A stretch of 46,488 nt of DNA from Solobacterium sp. (GTDB taxonomy: Bacteria > Bacillota_I > Bacilli_A > Erysipelotrichales > Erysipelotrichaceae): the NCBI GenBank assembly GCA_017469885.1, contig JAFUFO010000035.1:1-46488 (forward strand), written 5' to 3'. The notes under the pieces were generated by a model, which had not been told where the DNA came from, did no database searches, and worked only from the letters and a program-made list of their open reading frames with translations. This document shows, piece after piece, positions 32,068-41,010 of the stretch. The stretch's first letter is position 1. The number at the start of each line of letters is the position of its first letter. The position numbers and the translations under genes were made by a program.

Positions 32068-33177
32068 ATGCAGAAGAAAAAACGACTGATACAGATATCC
32101 ACGATACTGATCTTTACCGGTATTCTCGGTATCTTTTCGATATGGAATGCGCTGGCGCCGAAGGAAACCGTAAGCTGGAATGAAAACCGGACGCTGGCAC
32201 CGGCACCGGATCTGTCCCCTTCGCATATCTTCGGCGGCCGGTTCGACGATGACTTTGAGACATGGTTCAGTGACCACTACATGAACCGGGACTTCTGGAT
32301 CGAACTGAAATCCATGATCCGAAGAGGAATGCTGGCGATTGAAAACAACGATATCTACTACGCAAAGGAAGAGCGGCTCGTATCCCGGTTTGCCTCGGCA
32401 GATCAGACTGTACTTGATTCCAATGCGGAAACCATTCTCACCTTTGCGGAGGAACATAACGTGACTCCGAATATTCTGCTGGTGCCGACGGCTGCCTGGG
32501 GTGCTTCTTCCACCCTGCCGGCCGGACATTGGGACCTGGATCAGGAAGCGATGCTGGGAGAACTTGCGGATACGTTTGATGGAACCAATTACATTCCGAT
32601 CCTGAAGTATCTTCCGCAGGACCCTGCCCTTTACTTCCGGACCGACCATCACTGGAATGAGAAAGGCGCATGGCATGGCTATGAAGCGATCTGTGCAGAA
32701 GTACTTCATAAGGAACCGAATGCCTTCCGTTATGAAGACGCAAGCAGTTCCTTCTGCGGAACCATGTATTCCAAATCCGGTGCGTTCTGGACGAAGCCGG
32801 ACATGATCCGCACGATCATTCCGGAAACACCGGTATCAGCGGTCACAACGCTCGATGACGGCACAAAACTGGATGGGGTGTACAACCCTGCCCGCCTTGC
32901 GGAAAAAGATCAGTATACGTATTACATCGACGGCAACCATGCCCGGGAAGATATCCATACGGATGTAAATAACGGCAGAACCGCGGTCATTGTCAAGGAC
33001 AGCTACTCCCACATTCTTGTGCCGTATCTGAGCACGGAATATGAAGATCTCATTCTGATCGATCTGCGCTACTATCATGCGCCGGTATCGGATCTGCTTG
33101 GTTCGAACAGCGATCTGTATTTCATCTATTCGCTGGATAATTTTGCGTCCGATCCGAATCTTGCATTCCTGAGGTGA
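32068..33177 (+). CDS. DHHW-family (AlgJ/AlgX-like) O-acetyltransferase partner
   Basis: A signal-anchor near the N-terminus (about residues 8-27) places the remainder outside the membrane. The catalytic segment is FRTDHHWNEKGAW, giving the DHHW name, and a conserved serine occurs in VKDSYSHILVPYL, typical of the SGNH-like AlgJ/AlgX domain. The protein probably takes acetyl groups delivered by the upstream MBOAT and passes them to a surface polymer. The frame opens at 32029 inside the MBOAT gene, but ATG 32068 one base after the MBOAT stop is the natural start. The product is 369 residues. Confidence 0.88.
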   Translation: MQKKKRLIQISTILIFTGILGIFSIWNALAPKETVSWNENRTLAPAPDLSPSHIFGGRFDDDFETWFSDHYMNRDFWIELKSMIRRGMLAIENNDIYYAKEERLVSRFASADQTVLDSNAETILTFAEEHNVTPNILLVPTAAWGASSTLPAGHWDLDQEAMLGELADTFDGTNYIPILKYLPQDPALYFRTDHHWNEKGAWHGYEAICAEVLHKEPNAFRYEDASSSFCGTMYSKSGAFWTKPDMIRTIIPETPVSAVTTLDDGTKLDGVYNPARLAEKDQYTYYIDGNHAREDIHTDVNNGRTAVIVKDSYSHILVPYLSTEYEDLILIDLRYYHAPVSDLLGSNSDLYFIYSLDNFASDPNLAFLR

Positions 33178-33182
33178 ATCAA

Positions 33183-34553
33183 ATGAAACTCGATATTATC
33201 AAAACCGGAATCAACGGAGAAGGCATCGCCTATCTGGATCGCAGGCCGGTTTTCATTCCCGGCACCTTTCCGGGTGAAACCGCAGATGTTCTGATCACCG
33301 ACGAACAGGAACGCTTTCTGCGCGGCAAGGCCAGAAAAATCCTGAAGGCAAGCCCGGCTCGCCGTACATCGCCATGTTCCTGTTCCTCTTCCTGCGGCGG
33401 ATGCCCGCTGATCGAACTGAAATACAGCGAACAGCTTGTTCAGAAGCGCGCTCTGCTTACAGAAGCCCTGTGGAAATACGGTCATGTTAAAGATACCTTT
33501 GTCCGGGATATCCGCCCTTCTTCGAAAGAGTTCGGTTACCGGAGTGCACTGAAACTCCCGGTTCAGGACAAGGATGGGCTTGCGGTAACCGGAATGTATA
33601 AAACCGGCACCAATCATTTCACACCGATTGACCGCTGCCTGCTTCATGATCCGAAACTGGAAGCACTGCGGCAGACGGTCATGGCAATCATGCATGAAGA
33701 ACAGTTTCCGGCCTATGAAAACGGTCATGGACTCCGCTATCTGATCATGCGGCGCATCGAGCCGTCCGTCAGTATTGCCCTGATTACCGGAAAAGACACC
33801 CTGTCTCCGTCCCTCATTGAAAAACTCTCTGCCCTGCCTGGCGTTGCCTCGGTTGTGCAGTCGGTCAATACCGCACGTAACGCGGTGAATCTCTTTGGCA
33901 GTAAGTCTGTTGTCCTGTATGGAGAAGAGACGATTCCGGTGGAGTTCTGCGGATTTAAGATCCGTCTTTCTGCTGAGTCGTTCTTCCAGCTCAATCTTGA
34001 TCAGGCATCGGAGATCTATAAGACGGCAGTATCCAAAATCGATCCGTGCGATGTGCTTGCGGAGTGTTACTGCGGTGTCGGCGTCATGAGCATCATGGCA
34101 AAAGACAAAGCACGCAAAGTCTTTGGAATCGAATCGGTTCCGCAGGCAATCATCAACGCAAAGGAAAACGCACGGGAAAACCGTGTGCCGAATACCGAGT
34201 TCTTCTGTGCCGATGCGGCAGAAGGACTGAAGCAGCTGCTTGAAGAACGCAATGTCGACTGCCTGCTTGTGGATCCGCCGCGTTCCGGCATGGATGATGC
34301 GATGATCGATGTCATCCGGCATTCTTCCATTGCCAAGATCGTCTATGTATCGTGCAGCCCTTCCACACTCGGCAAGAATATCAGGGATCTAAAGCAGGAA
34401 TATGAAGTCCGCACGATCATTCCGTTCGACATGTTTCCGAATACCCCGCATGTGGAATCCGTTACGGTACTCACACGCCGCGGGACCAGTGACCGGAAAC
34501 AGCCGCAGCGGCATATCAAAAAGAAGAAAACAGCAGGCCGAAATGCCCGCTGA
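33183..34553 (+). CDS. rlmD: 23S rRNA (uracil-C5) methyltransferase, RlmD/RlmCD family
   Basis: The enzyme methylates U747 and/or U1939 in 23S rRNA. A short TRAM-like domain (INGEGIAYLDRRPVFIPGTFPG) is followed by iron-sulfur cysteines in PCSCSSSCGGCP and IDRCLLH. The SAM-binding site reads AECYCGVGVMSIMA, and the catalytic cysteine is in YVSCSPSTLGKN. A basic tail ends the protein. A GTG at 33174 is in frame, but ATG 33183 is preferred because GAGG lies at the right distance. The product is 456 residues. It follows the DHHW gene by five bases. Confidence 0.92.
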   Translation: MKLDIIKTGINGEGIAYLDRRPVFIPGTFPGETADVLITDEQERFLRGKARKILKASPARRTSPCSCSSSCGGCPLIELKYSEQLVQKRALLTEALWKYGHVKDTFVRDIRPSSKEFGYRSALKLPVQDKDGLAVTGMYKTGTNHFTPIDRCLLHDPKLEALRQTVMAIMHEEQFPAYENGHGLRYLIMRRIEPSVSIALITGKDTLSPSLIEKLSALPGVASVVQSVNTARNAVNLFGSKSVVLYGEETIPVEFCGFKIRLSAESFFQLNLDQASEIYKTAVSKIDPCDVLAECYCGVGVMSIMAKDKARKVFGIESVPQAIINAKENARENRVPNTEFFCADAAEGLKQLLEERNVDCLLVDPPRSGMDDAMIDVIRHSSIAKIVYVSCSPSTLGKNIRDLKQEYEVRTIIPFDMFPNTPHVESVTVLTRRGTSDRKQPQRHIKKKKTAGRNAR

Positions 34554-34564
34554 GGAGAACAGTT

Positions 34565-35461
34565 ATGAACGTTTCGTATGAACTCAAACCAGGCCGGCTC
34601 ATTCTCGACCTTCCGGCTGACGCAGAAGATATTTCCCTTGCGGAGTTTCTTCGTTCCTATCACATTTCCGGAAAGAAAAAGTATGAGCTCCTGCAGAAAC
34701 ATCAGATCACGATTAACCGGAATGATGCCTCCGGCAATGAAATCCTGCACGGAAAGGACCGCATCACCTTTGCCCTTCCTTCCCAGGAGATCGACTATCA
34801 GCCAGCAGAAACCGAATGCGAGATCGTATATGAAGATGACTTCGTCTATGTAGCACGTAAAGAGCCCGGCATCATCGTGCATGATCCGGACGATCCGGAA
34901 TGTCTTGCCTCAAAGGCTGCGGCATATCAGCGCAATCACGGCATTCAGTCACCCGTACGCTATATTCACCGGCTGGACAGAGAAACTACCGGCCTTGTGC
35001 TCTTCGTCAAGATTCCACTCCTGCAGGCGTGGTACGATGCCAAGCTGGAGGAAAAAGAGATTGAACGGGAATATCTTGCGATCACCGGCGGAAAAGGACA
35101 CGCCGGACAGCGCTTCACCTATAACCAGAACATCGGACGGGATCGTCACGTCAGCGGAAAGTACCGCTTCTCATCCACGGGAAAGGAAGCAATTACAAAA
35201 GCGGTCGTGCTTGACCGAAAACATGATCTGTTGTTAATGCGATGCCGCCTGCTTACCGGCCGTACCCATCAGATCCGCGTACATCTTTCCGGAAACCGGC
35301 ATCCGATCATCAACGATCCGCTTTACGGTATCCCTTCGTCGCAGTTTGAACATATGTGTCTCTGGGCGGATACGATCCGCTTCTCCGATCCGTTCACCGG
35401 TGAACAGCGAACGGTTCAGGATACCTTCAACGAAGATTTCGCAAAATTCAGTGCAAAATAA
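34565..35461 (+). CDS. RluA-family pseudouridine synthase
   Basis: This enzyme converts uridines in rRNA or tRNA to pseudouridine. An S4-like RNA-binding segment (AEFLRSYHISGKKKYELLQK) precedes the catalytic domain. The catalytic aspartate is Asp138 in HRLDRETTG, and the family motif GRTHQIRVHL follows. The 298 residues match the RluD-like group. GAGGAG lies before the ATG, 11 bases after the rlmD stop, so it is the last gene of the four-gene plus-strand operon. Which uridine is modified cannot be told from sequence. Confidence 0.93.
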   Translation: MNVSYELKPGRLILDLPADAEDISLAEFLRSYHISGKKKYELLQKHQITINRNDASGNEILHGKDRITFALPSQEIDYQPAETECEIVYEDDFVYVARKEPGIIVHDPDDPECLASKAAAYQRNHGIQSPVRYIHRLDRETTGLVLFVKIPLLQAWYDAKLEEKEIEREYLAITGGKGHAGQRFTYNQNIGRDRHVSGKYRFSSTGKEAITKAVVLDRKHDLLLMRCRLLTGRTHQIRVHLSGNRHPIINDPLYGIPSSQFEHMCLWADTIRFSDPFTGEQRTVQDTFNEDFAKFSAK

Positions 35462-35484
35462 AAACGCCTCACGGCGTTTTTTAT
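35461..35484. terminator. Bidirectional intrinsic terminator
   Basis: AAAACGCC pairs with GGCGTTTT around a TCAC loop. There are T residues after it and A residues before it, so it serves both the RluA-type gene and the convergent azlD. Confidence 0.88.
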
Positions 35485-35488
35485 TTTC

Positions 35489-35797
35489 TCAATGAATCAG
35501 AAAGAATTCCGAGATCAGAACAGTCAGACAGCAGGCCACTGCAGTCTTGGGAAGACTGGCATTGTTCCAGGTGAGGAACAGTCCGACTCCGAAGGCAAGA
35601 ATTCCGCTCCACAGGGAATTTGTCGCATAAATCATGGTCGGGAATGTCATGACCGCAAGGCTGACATACGGAACATAATACAGAAACGATCGGATGAACC
35701 TGTTTTTGATTGGCTTGCGGATCAGCGTCAGCGGCAGGATTCGTACGAGATACGTTACCGCCGTCATTACAATGATCTGTATGGTTACACGGCTCAT
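35489..35797 (-). CDS. azlD: AzlD, small subunit of branched-chain amino-acid exporter
   Basis: AzlD is the small membrane partner of AzlC. The 102 residues hold about four helices with the conserved N-terminal segment AVTYLVRILPLTLI, then SFLYYVPYVSLAVMTFP and a C-terminal helix. The ATG overlaps the azlC stop by four bases. Together AzlCD are thought to export branched-chain amino acids or analogues. Confidence 0.92.
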   Translation of the reverse strand: MSRVTIQIIVMTAVTYLVRILPLTLIRKPIKNRFIRSFLYYVPYVSLAVMTFPTMIYATNSLWSGILAFGVGLFLTWNNASLPKTAVACCLTVLISEFFLIH

Positions 35798-36531
35798 AAC
35801 TCATCCTCCTTCACCGGATTCAGCCAGGCGGCAGCCGAAGCGATCACGACGGTCAGGGTGATCATGCGCACGCCTTCCGATAAATCTTTGATGACCGGAA
35901 TCAGTGTGCAGAGGAAACTGCTCAGAAATCCGATCAGTACAACATTCCGGATGACCTTGTTTGTACGGGCAGGCGGAATAATGACTGCCAGAAACATTCC
36001 GAATAATGCGACCGAAAGCGCGCTGACGATGCGCGTCGGCAGCAGCGCCCCGAAGATAACACCAAACATCGTTCCAAATGCCCAGCCTGGCATGGCGACC
36101 GACATCATGCCGTAGTAATACTTCGGTTCGAGATATCCTTTCTGGCGGATTCCAAGCGCAAACAATTCATCGGTCAGCACAAAGCCGATGATCCAGCGAT
36201 GGATCATCGCAGTCTTTTCGCTGAACTTCTGCGAAAATGCCGTGCTCATTAACATATACCGCGCATTGGCCGCAATGACCATCAGCGCTGTTTCCAGATA
36301 TGATGCCTGTGCCGCAATCATCGCAACACCGGCATACTCACCGGCACTTGCGTTATTCAGAAGACTGATAAAAAATCCCTGAATCGGTGTCAGGCCGGCA
36401 TTCTTCATGGTAATTCCCAGGGCAAATGACACCGCAAAATAGCCAAGTCCGATCGGGACTGCGTCACGCTGTCCTTCCCGGAATTTTGCCCATCCCTGAT
36501 TTTCCTTAGTGTTTATCTCTGCTGTACTCAT
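35794..36531 (-). CDS. azlC: AzlC, large subunit of branched-chain amino-acid exporter
   Basis: AzlC is a membrane protein of the LIV-E/AzlC family. The family core starts at DAVPIGLGYFAVSFALGI and includes SGEYAGVAM-like NNASAGEYAGVAMIA, NARYMLMSTAFSQKF and the central FVLTDELFAL. The 245 residues contain about seven helices. Its start overlaps the stop of the upstream patatin gene by four bases, so translation is probably coupled; the ribosome binding site is not ideal. Confidence 0.92.
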   Translation of the reverse strand: MSTAEINTKENQGWAKFREGQRDAVPIGLGYFAVSFALGITMKNAGLTPIQGFFISLLNNASAGEYAGVAMIAAQASYLETALMVIAANARYMLMSTAFSQKFSEKTAMIHRWIIGFVLTDELFALGIRQKGYLEPKYYYGMMSVAMPGWAFGTMFGVIFGALLPTRIVSALSVALFGMFLAVIIPPARTNKVIRNVVLIGFLSSFLCTLIPVIKDLSEGVRMITLTVVIASAAAWLNPVKEDEL

Positions 36532-37433
36532 CCCTTCAGATATTCCTTCATGGCAGGAGCCGCGGCTTTGGCATCGTTGTATCCGAGCCAGTATAGCGCT
36601 CCGAGTTCTTCGACGTCTCCTTCAAACCGGGAGATCGTGACCGGACGGCTCGGCGCAAGCACGAAGAGCTTGCCGAGTTCCTCCAGCTGATCGATCCGGT
36701 TCAGCAGGATGTTGTAGTGCGCCGCTTCCTGATAAAGGTCCATCATCAGATTCGGATACTTTTTTCCGTATTCGAGTCTCGCAGCACGGCTCTTTGACCT
36801 GAGCGGTTTCCGGTAACTCCGGTCCCGCGTGCGGATGAGTATCTTTTTCTTTTCCGGCTGCGCCATCGCCCAGTCGAGCGGTATCTTCTCGGCGATACCG
36901 CCGTCAAGATAACGTTTTCCGTCGATTTCAACGGCTTCCGTAACATACGGTACGGAGGCACTGGCCTGAATGGCACGGAAGATATCAGGGCATTTTCCCT
37001 TCTCCATATATTCCGTTTCACCGGTTTCAATATTGGTGACCGTAGCGATGAATCTGCGCTTCGGATTGAAGAAACGCTCCGCATCAAGCGGAATCTCCTT
37101 TCCCAGTTCGAAGAAGAGATAGTTGAATCCGGTAACACCGTGTTCCTGCATAACAGCACGGCCTCCGGTATATCCCGAATCATGACGATGTCTGAGATTC
37201 AGTCTTGCGCTGCGTCCGATCTGACCGGACACATAGCTCATACCGGACATGGCACCGGCAGATGTGCCGATGGTCGCAGACAGGTTGATGTCTTCTTCCA
37301 TCAGGGCATCAAGCGCACCCTGGGTATACATTCCGCGCCAGGCACCGCCTTCCAGCACAAGCAGCCCTTCTGTAATATGATCACTCGCCGTTCCCTGCGG
37401 CAGATCGTCAATTCCGCTGTAAACTTTCGTCAT
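36528..37433 (-). CDS. Patatin-like phospholipase
   Basis: A cytosolic lipid acyl hydrolase with a Ser-Asp dyad. The oxyanion-hole motif is EGGAWRGMYTQG, the nucleophile is Ser58 in GTSAG and the catalytic aspartate is Asp177 in DGG. The 301 residues fit the bacterial patatin group (RssA/YjjU-like). The gene is followed without a gap by azlC, so a lipase and an amino-acid exporter share one transcript. An extended -10 promoter lies upstream. The lipid substrate is unknown. Confidence 0.92.
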   Translation of the reverse strand: MTKVYSGIDDLPQGTASDHITEGLLVLEGGAWRGMYTQGALDALMEEDINLSATIGTSAGAMSGMSYVSGQIGRSARLNLRHRHDSGYTGGRAVMQEHGVTGFNYLFFELGKEIPLDAERFFNPKRRFIATVTNIETGETEYMEKGKCPDIFRAIQASASVPYVTEAVEIDGKRYLDGGIAEKIPLDWAMAQPEKKKILIRTRDRSYRKPLRSKSRAARLEYGKKYPNLMMDLYQEAAHYNILLNRIDQLEELGKLFVLAPSRPVTISRFEGDVEELGALYWLGYNDAKAAAPAMKEYLKG

Positions 37434-37467
37434 ATATCCTCACATTAACTCTCGAAACAACAAGGCT

Positions 37468-37476
37468 ATTTTAGCA
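37468..37476 (-). promoter_or_regulatory. Extended -10 promoter of the patatin-azlCD operon
   Basis: On the minus strand TGCTAAAAT gives an extended -10 (TG plus TAAAAT) 35 bases before the ATG. The -35 is AT-rich and poor. Confidence 0.45.
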
Positions 37477-37504
37477 AATCTCAAAAATATATAAATATAC
37501 AGAA

Positions 37505-37891
37505 TCAACGCAGTGATTCGGATACGATTGCGGCCGCATTCCGCACACAGTCATCGCAGGAACAGATCATCGTCCCCGTATCAATTCCCTTGAGATCCCG
37601 GCAGATAGATGCGCCGCAGCGGGAGGTGAATTCCGCATGAATCGCTGCGGCATCTTTCAGGATCGGTTTTCCTTCATATTTCATCAGCCCCAGCAGCATC
37701 TCTGCCGCACATAAGGCGCCGCAGGTCGCATTCATTGCGCCCATGCCGGCGCAGAATGCCGCCCCGAGTCTTTTCAGGGTCTCTTCATCCAGCCTGCTCT
37801 CCTTAGCAAATGCACATAGTACAGACTGGGCGCAGTTATAGCCGCTGTGTTTCAGGATAACCGCACGTTCACTTCTGTTCTGTTCACTCAT
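37505..37891 (-). CDS. C_GCAxxG_C_C family redox-type protein
   Basis: The 128 residues carry the cysteine pattern of the C_GCAxxG_C_C family: GYNCAQSVLCAF near the start, a central FCAGMGAMNATCGALCAAEM, and CGASICRDL followed by CSCDDCVRNAA. Members are thought to bind a metal or act in redox reactions, but the function is unproven. It has its own promoter (37918-37946) and precedes the patatin operon by 71 bases without an obvious terminator, so some read-through is possible. Confidence 0.9.
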   Translation of the reverse strand: MSEQNRSERAVILKHSGYNCAQSVLCAFAKESRLDEETLKRLGAAFCAGMGAMNATCGALCAAEMLLGLMKYEGKPILKDAAAIHAEFTSRCGASICRDLKGIDTGTMICSCDDCVRNAAAIVSESLR

Positions 37892-37917
37892 AAACTGACT
37901 CCGTTTTTTTCTGTCTT

Positions 37918-37946
37918 ATTGTATGTGCAGAAAGGTACCGGTTCAA
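37918..37946 (-). promoter_or_regulatory. Promoter of the C_GCAxxG_C_C gene
   Basis: TTGAAC (37941-37946) and TACAAT (37918-37923) on the minus strand are separated by exactly 17 bases, 27 bases before the ATG. Confidence 0.7.
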
Positions 37947-37958
37947 CCGGAATAATCT

Positions 37959-37994
37959 AAAAAAACTCTCCCGGATCGAAGTGATCCGGAAGAG
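37959..37994 (-). terminator. Intrinsic terminator of the cysteine-type ABC operon
   Basis: A 12-base stem on the minus strand (CTCTTCCGGATC with GATCCGGGAGAG, one wobble) is followed by seven T, 13 bases after the binding-protein stop. Confidence 0.92.
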
Positions 37995-38007
37995 CACGAT
38001 CATTAAA

Positions 38008-38880
38008 TCAGTCGATAACGCCGCCCTCAACGACAAGATCATCCGCATTGGAATCTGCGCCATATACTTCACGCAGGGTTGCCTCATAATCCGCATGGAA
38101 GAACTGTTCTTCTCCGAGCGTCTTGATCTCATCATTCAGCCAGTTCAGCAGCGTTTCATTTTCCTTGGCAACTGCCGGTGCGATGGAATCAACATCACCG
38201 AGTGCCGCAACATTAACGACAAAGCCCGGATTGACGGAAGCCCATGCGAGCACTTCAGTGTTGTCCGTAGAGAGACCTGCGCCGCGGCCATCGAGCAGTG
38301 CGTTGTATGCGTCCGCATACGCATCATACTTCTGCAGTGTCACATCCGGATGATTGGATTCGAAATAGGTTTCTGCGGTTGTTCCCTTGGCAATGATCAG
38401 TTCCTTGCCGGTGCCTTCGAGATCACTGACATCATTGATCGGGTCTTTTTCAGACGAAACGATACCGAGCTGTACCTTCATGTACGGCAGTGCGAAGTCC
38501 ACCTTCTCTGCACGTTCCGGCGTCACGGTGAAGTTGGCAAGAACGATGTCCACCTTTCCGGTCTCCGCAAATTCGACACGGTTTGCCGGATCCAGGGAAA
38601 CATATTCCACCTTCGTACCAAGATCCTGTCCGATGCGTTCTGCGAAGTAAACATCGTAGCCGGCATAGTTTCCGTTTTCATCGACATAGCCAAACGGAGC
38701 CTTGTCGGAGAAGACGCCGATTTTTACCGTTCCGCTTTCCCTGATTTCATCCAGCGTGCGGTAAACGGTCTTTCCGGCAGATTCGCCGGAGCCGGAAGCA
38801 GTGCTGCCGGAGGATGCACCGCATCCTGCGGTAAGTGTGAGTGCAAGGATTGTCAGAAACAGTGATTTTACGTTTTTCAT
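38008..38880 (-). CDS. Amino-acid (probably cysteine) ABC transporter binding lipoprotein
   Basis: The lipobox LTAGC places lipidated Cys20 after a 19-residue signal peptide, so the protein is anchored outside the membrane. The solute-binding domain is family 3 (polar amino acids): FGYVDENGNYAGYDVYFAERI, DPANRVEFAETGKVDIVLANFTVTPERAEKVDFALPYMKV. The stretch around NRVEF and ANFTVTPER closely resembles CjaA/Cj0982-type cysteine-binding receptors. The cysteine-codon leader at the start of the operon supports the same substrate. It is the last gene, before a strong terminator. Substrate assignment is inference from two independent hints. Confidence 0.93.
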   Translation of the reverse strand: MKNVKSLFLTILALTLTAGCGASSGSTASGSGESAGKTVYRTLDEIRESGTVKIGVFSDKAPFGYVDENGNYAGYDVYFAERIGQDLGTKVEYVSLDPANRVEFAETGKVDIVLANFTVTPERAEKVDFALPYMKVQLGIVSSEKDPINDVSDLEGTGKELIIAKGTTAETYFESNHPDVTLQKYDAYADAYNALLDGRGAGLSTDNTEVLAWASVNPGFVVNVAALGDVDSIAPAVAKENETLLNWLNDEIKTLGEEQFFHADYEATLREVYGADSNADDLVVEGGVID

Positions 38881-38904
38881 GATTTTCTTTCCCCCAAAGC
38901 CTGA

Positions 38905-39660
38905 TCAGGCTTTTTTCTCAAACGTGAATGTCTTGAGGAACTGCTTTGCACGTTCCGTTGATGGATGTTCGAAGAAGGTTTCCGGATCGGTTTCCTCGAC
39001 GATGACACCGCCGTCAATAAAGACGATACGGTCTGCGACAGCACGGGCAAAGTTCATTTCATGGGTGACGATTACCATCGTCATCCCCTGTTCTGCCAGC
39101 GTCAGCATGACATCAAGAACTTCCCGTACCATTTCCGGGTCAAGCGCAGCGGTCACTTCATCAAACAGCATGACCTCCGGATGCATGGCCAGCGCCCGCA
39201 CAATGGCGACACGCTGTTTCTGTCCGCCGCTGAGCTGCCGGGGATATGCGGTCCGCTTATCCAGCAGTCCGACACGTTCCAGCAGTCGTTCCGCTTCGGC
39301 CTGTGCCTGTTCCTTCGGAACCTTCTGGACCTGAACCGGCGCCAGTGTGATGTTGTCCTGAATCGTAAGGTGCGGAAACAGTTCATAGCTCTGGAATACC
39401 ATGCCGATGCGCTGACGGAGCGCCGTCATATTCGCGCCGTTCTTTGTGATTTTCTCTCCGTCGAGTGTAATGGATCCGCTCTGGTATTCTTCCAGGCCGT
39501 TCATACATCGAAGCAGTGTGGACTTTCCGCATCCGGATGGTCCAAGCACCACGACCACCTCCCCTTTATGGATATCCAGAGAGATTCCGTTGAGCACTTC
39601 GGATGTGCCCTCATAGGATTTCACAAGATCCTTTACGGAAAGCAGAATTTCATCTGTCAT
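38905..39660 (-). CDS. Amino-acid ABC transporter ATPase (GlnQ type)
   Basis: The cytoplasmic ATPase subunit of the importer. Walker A is GPSGCGKST, the signature is [16 protein letters not shown], Walker B is [14 protein letters not shown] and the switch histidine is in VTHEMNFA. The 251 residues match polar amino-acid ATPases. GGAGG lies nine bases before the ATG. It is encoded between the second permease (six-base gap) and the binding protein (24-base gap). Confidence 0.95.
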   Translation of the reverse strand: MTDEILLSVKDLVKSYEGTSEVLNGISLDIHKGEVVVVLGPSGCGKSTLLRCMNGLEEYQSGSITLDGEKITKNGANMTALRQRIGMVFQSYELFPHLTIQDNITLAPVQVQKVPKEQAQAEAERLLERVGLLDKRTAYPRQLSGGQKQRVAIVRALAMHPEVMLFDEVTAALDPEMVREVLDVMLTLAEQGMTMVIVTHEMNFARAVADRIVFIDGGVIVEETDPETFFEHPSTERAKQFLKTFTFEKKA

Positions 39661-39666
39661 CTTCCG

Positions 39667-40341
39667 TTACCTCCATTTCCGTTCCAGTCGGCCGGCAAGT
39701 GTTGAAATCGGCCAGCATACCAGAAAGTAAAGAACAAATACAGCACCGTACACCCAGAGGGCTCCGGTCGGATACTGCATGCGGTTGGCATCGATGATCT
39801 GCTGGCCTGTCTTCAGCACTTCCACCATTCCGATGATTTCGACAAGCGAGGTTGTCTTGATCATACGGGTAATCAGATTGATCGACGGAGCGATCAGACG
39901 GCGAACCGTCTGCGGCAGAATGACGAACCGGAAGATCTGCTGTTTTGTCATGCCAAGCGCTGCAGCGCTTTCATACTGGTGATTGGGAATCGAGACGATT
40001 GCGCCTCTTACCAGATCACCCATCTCTGCCGTTCCCCAGAGCGTAAAGACGATGATTGCGCTCGACCAGGCGGACAGCGAGATCTGCCATTGCCGTGTGA
40101 CACCGAAGTAAACGAGAAACAGAAGCACCAGCTGCGGCATGATCCGGATGAAATTCAGATACAGCCAGCAGAATGCCTGTACGAAACGGTTCTTGACCGT
40201 CATCAGCATTCCGAACAGTGTTCCGAAGATAAATGAAAGTCCGACCGAGATCAGGGAAATCTGAAGCGTTACCCAGAGTCCCTGCAGTAAGCGCAGAAAG
40301 TTGATTCCGCGGAACAGAATGCTAAGCCCCGTATCCTGCAT
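39667..40341 (-). CDS. Amino-acid ABC transporter permease (second)
   Basis: A HisM/GlnP-type permease with about five helices. The family EAA-like loop is visible as YESAAALGMTKQQIFRFVILPQTVRRLIAP. The frame opens at 40362, but ATG 40341 has AAAGGAGG seven bases upstream, giving 224 residues. It overlaps the preceding permease by 20 bases. Two different permeases in one operon suggest a heterodimeric membrane channel. Confidence 0.93.
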   Translation of the reverse strand: MQDTGLSILFRGINFLRLLQGLWVTLQISLISVGLSFIFGTLFGMLMTVKNRFVQAFCWLYLNFIRIMPQLVLLFLVYFGVTRQWQISLSAWSSAIIVFTLWGTAEMGDLVRGAIVSIPNHQYESAAALGMTKQQIFRFVILPQTVRRLIAPSINLITRMIKTTSLVEIIGMVEVLKTGQQIIDANRMQYPTGALWVYGAVFVLYFLVCWPISTLAGRLERKWR

Positions 40342-40981
40342 AACGGATCCTCCTTTCCGCATACGATGCCAGTAAGGACACCGGCAGAAGAATCAGAAGA
40401 TAGAAGACCACCAGCATGAACAGCGCTTCACTGGTGTTGTAATCATTGCCGATCAGATCCTTGGCCACATACATCAGATCTGCCAGGGCGATTGCGGAGA
40501 CAACCGACGTTTCCTTGATCAGGAAGACGACGTTTGCGGCAATTGCGGGAAGCGCAACGGCCATCGCCTGTGGAAATACCACGAACCGCATTACCTGGAA
40601 GCGGTTCATGCCGAGGCTTATCGCAGATTCGGTCTGGATCACATCCACCGCTTCAAGACCGGAGCGCATCGCTTCTGCCATATAGCTTCCGCCAAGGAAT
40701 ACCAGTGCCGCAACAGCACATACTTCCCGGCTCCAGGACAGGCCGATTTTCGGCAGTCCGAAGTAGATGAAGAACAGCTGTACCAGCATCGGTGTATTCC
40801 GGCTGAGCTCAATATATCCTTTTGCGATCTGACGCAGTACCGGTACCCGGTAATACTGCACATAGCTGCACACCAGCCCGACCAGCAGGGACAGAATGAT
40901 TCCCGCCAGACTGATCTTTATCGTGACCAGTGCTCCCTGCACAAACAGCGGAAGATATTCCAGCAATATATCTACGGACAA
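40322..40981 (-). CDS. Amino-acid ABC transporter permease (first)
   Basis: A second HisM-type permease of 219 residues, with SLGMNRFQVMRFVVFPQAMAVALPAI as the ATPase-contact loop and GYIELSRNTPMLVQLFFIYFG near the N-terminal half. The start is TTG at 40981, supported by AAAGGAG eight bases upstream; the nearby ATG in another frame stops after five codons. It is the first structural gene after the attenuator leader, whose terminator ends about 30 bases before it. Confidence 0.92.
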   Translation of the reverse strand: MSVDILLEYLPLFVQGALVTIKISLAGIILSLLVGLVCSYVQYYRVPVLRQIAKGYIELSRNTPMLVQLFFIYFGLPKIGLSWSREVCAVAALVFLGGSYMAEAMRSGLEAVDVIQTESAISLGMNRFQVMRFVVFPQAMAVALPAIAANVVFLIKETSVVSAIALADLMYVAKDLIGNDYNTSEALFMLVVFYLLILLPVSLLASYAERRIRYAGYGA

Positions 40982-41010
40982 AGCGCCATCTCCTTTCCAA
41001 AAATCACTTC

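Noticed and set aside
33126-34322. 398-codon minus-strand frame opposite rlmD
   Set aside because: Antisense shadow of a clear rRNA methyltransferase; no domain or ribosome binding site.
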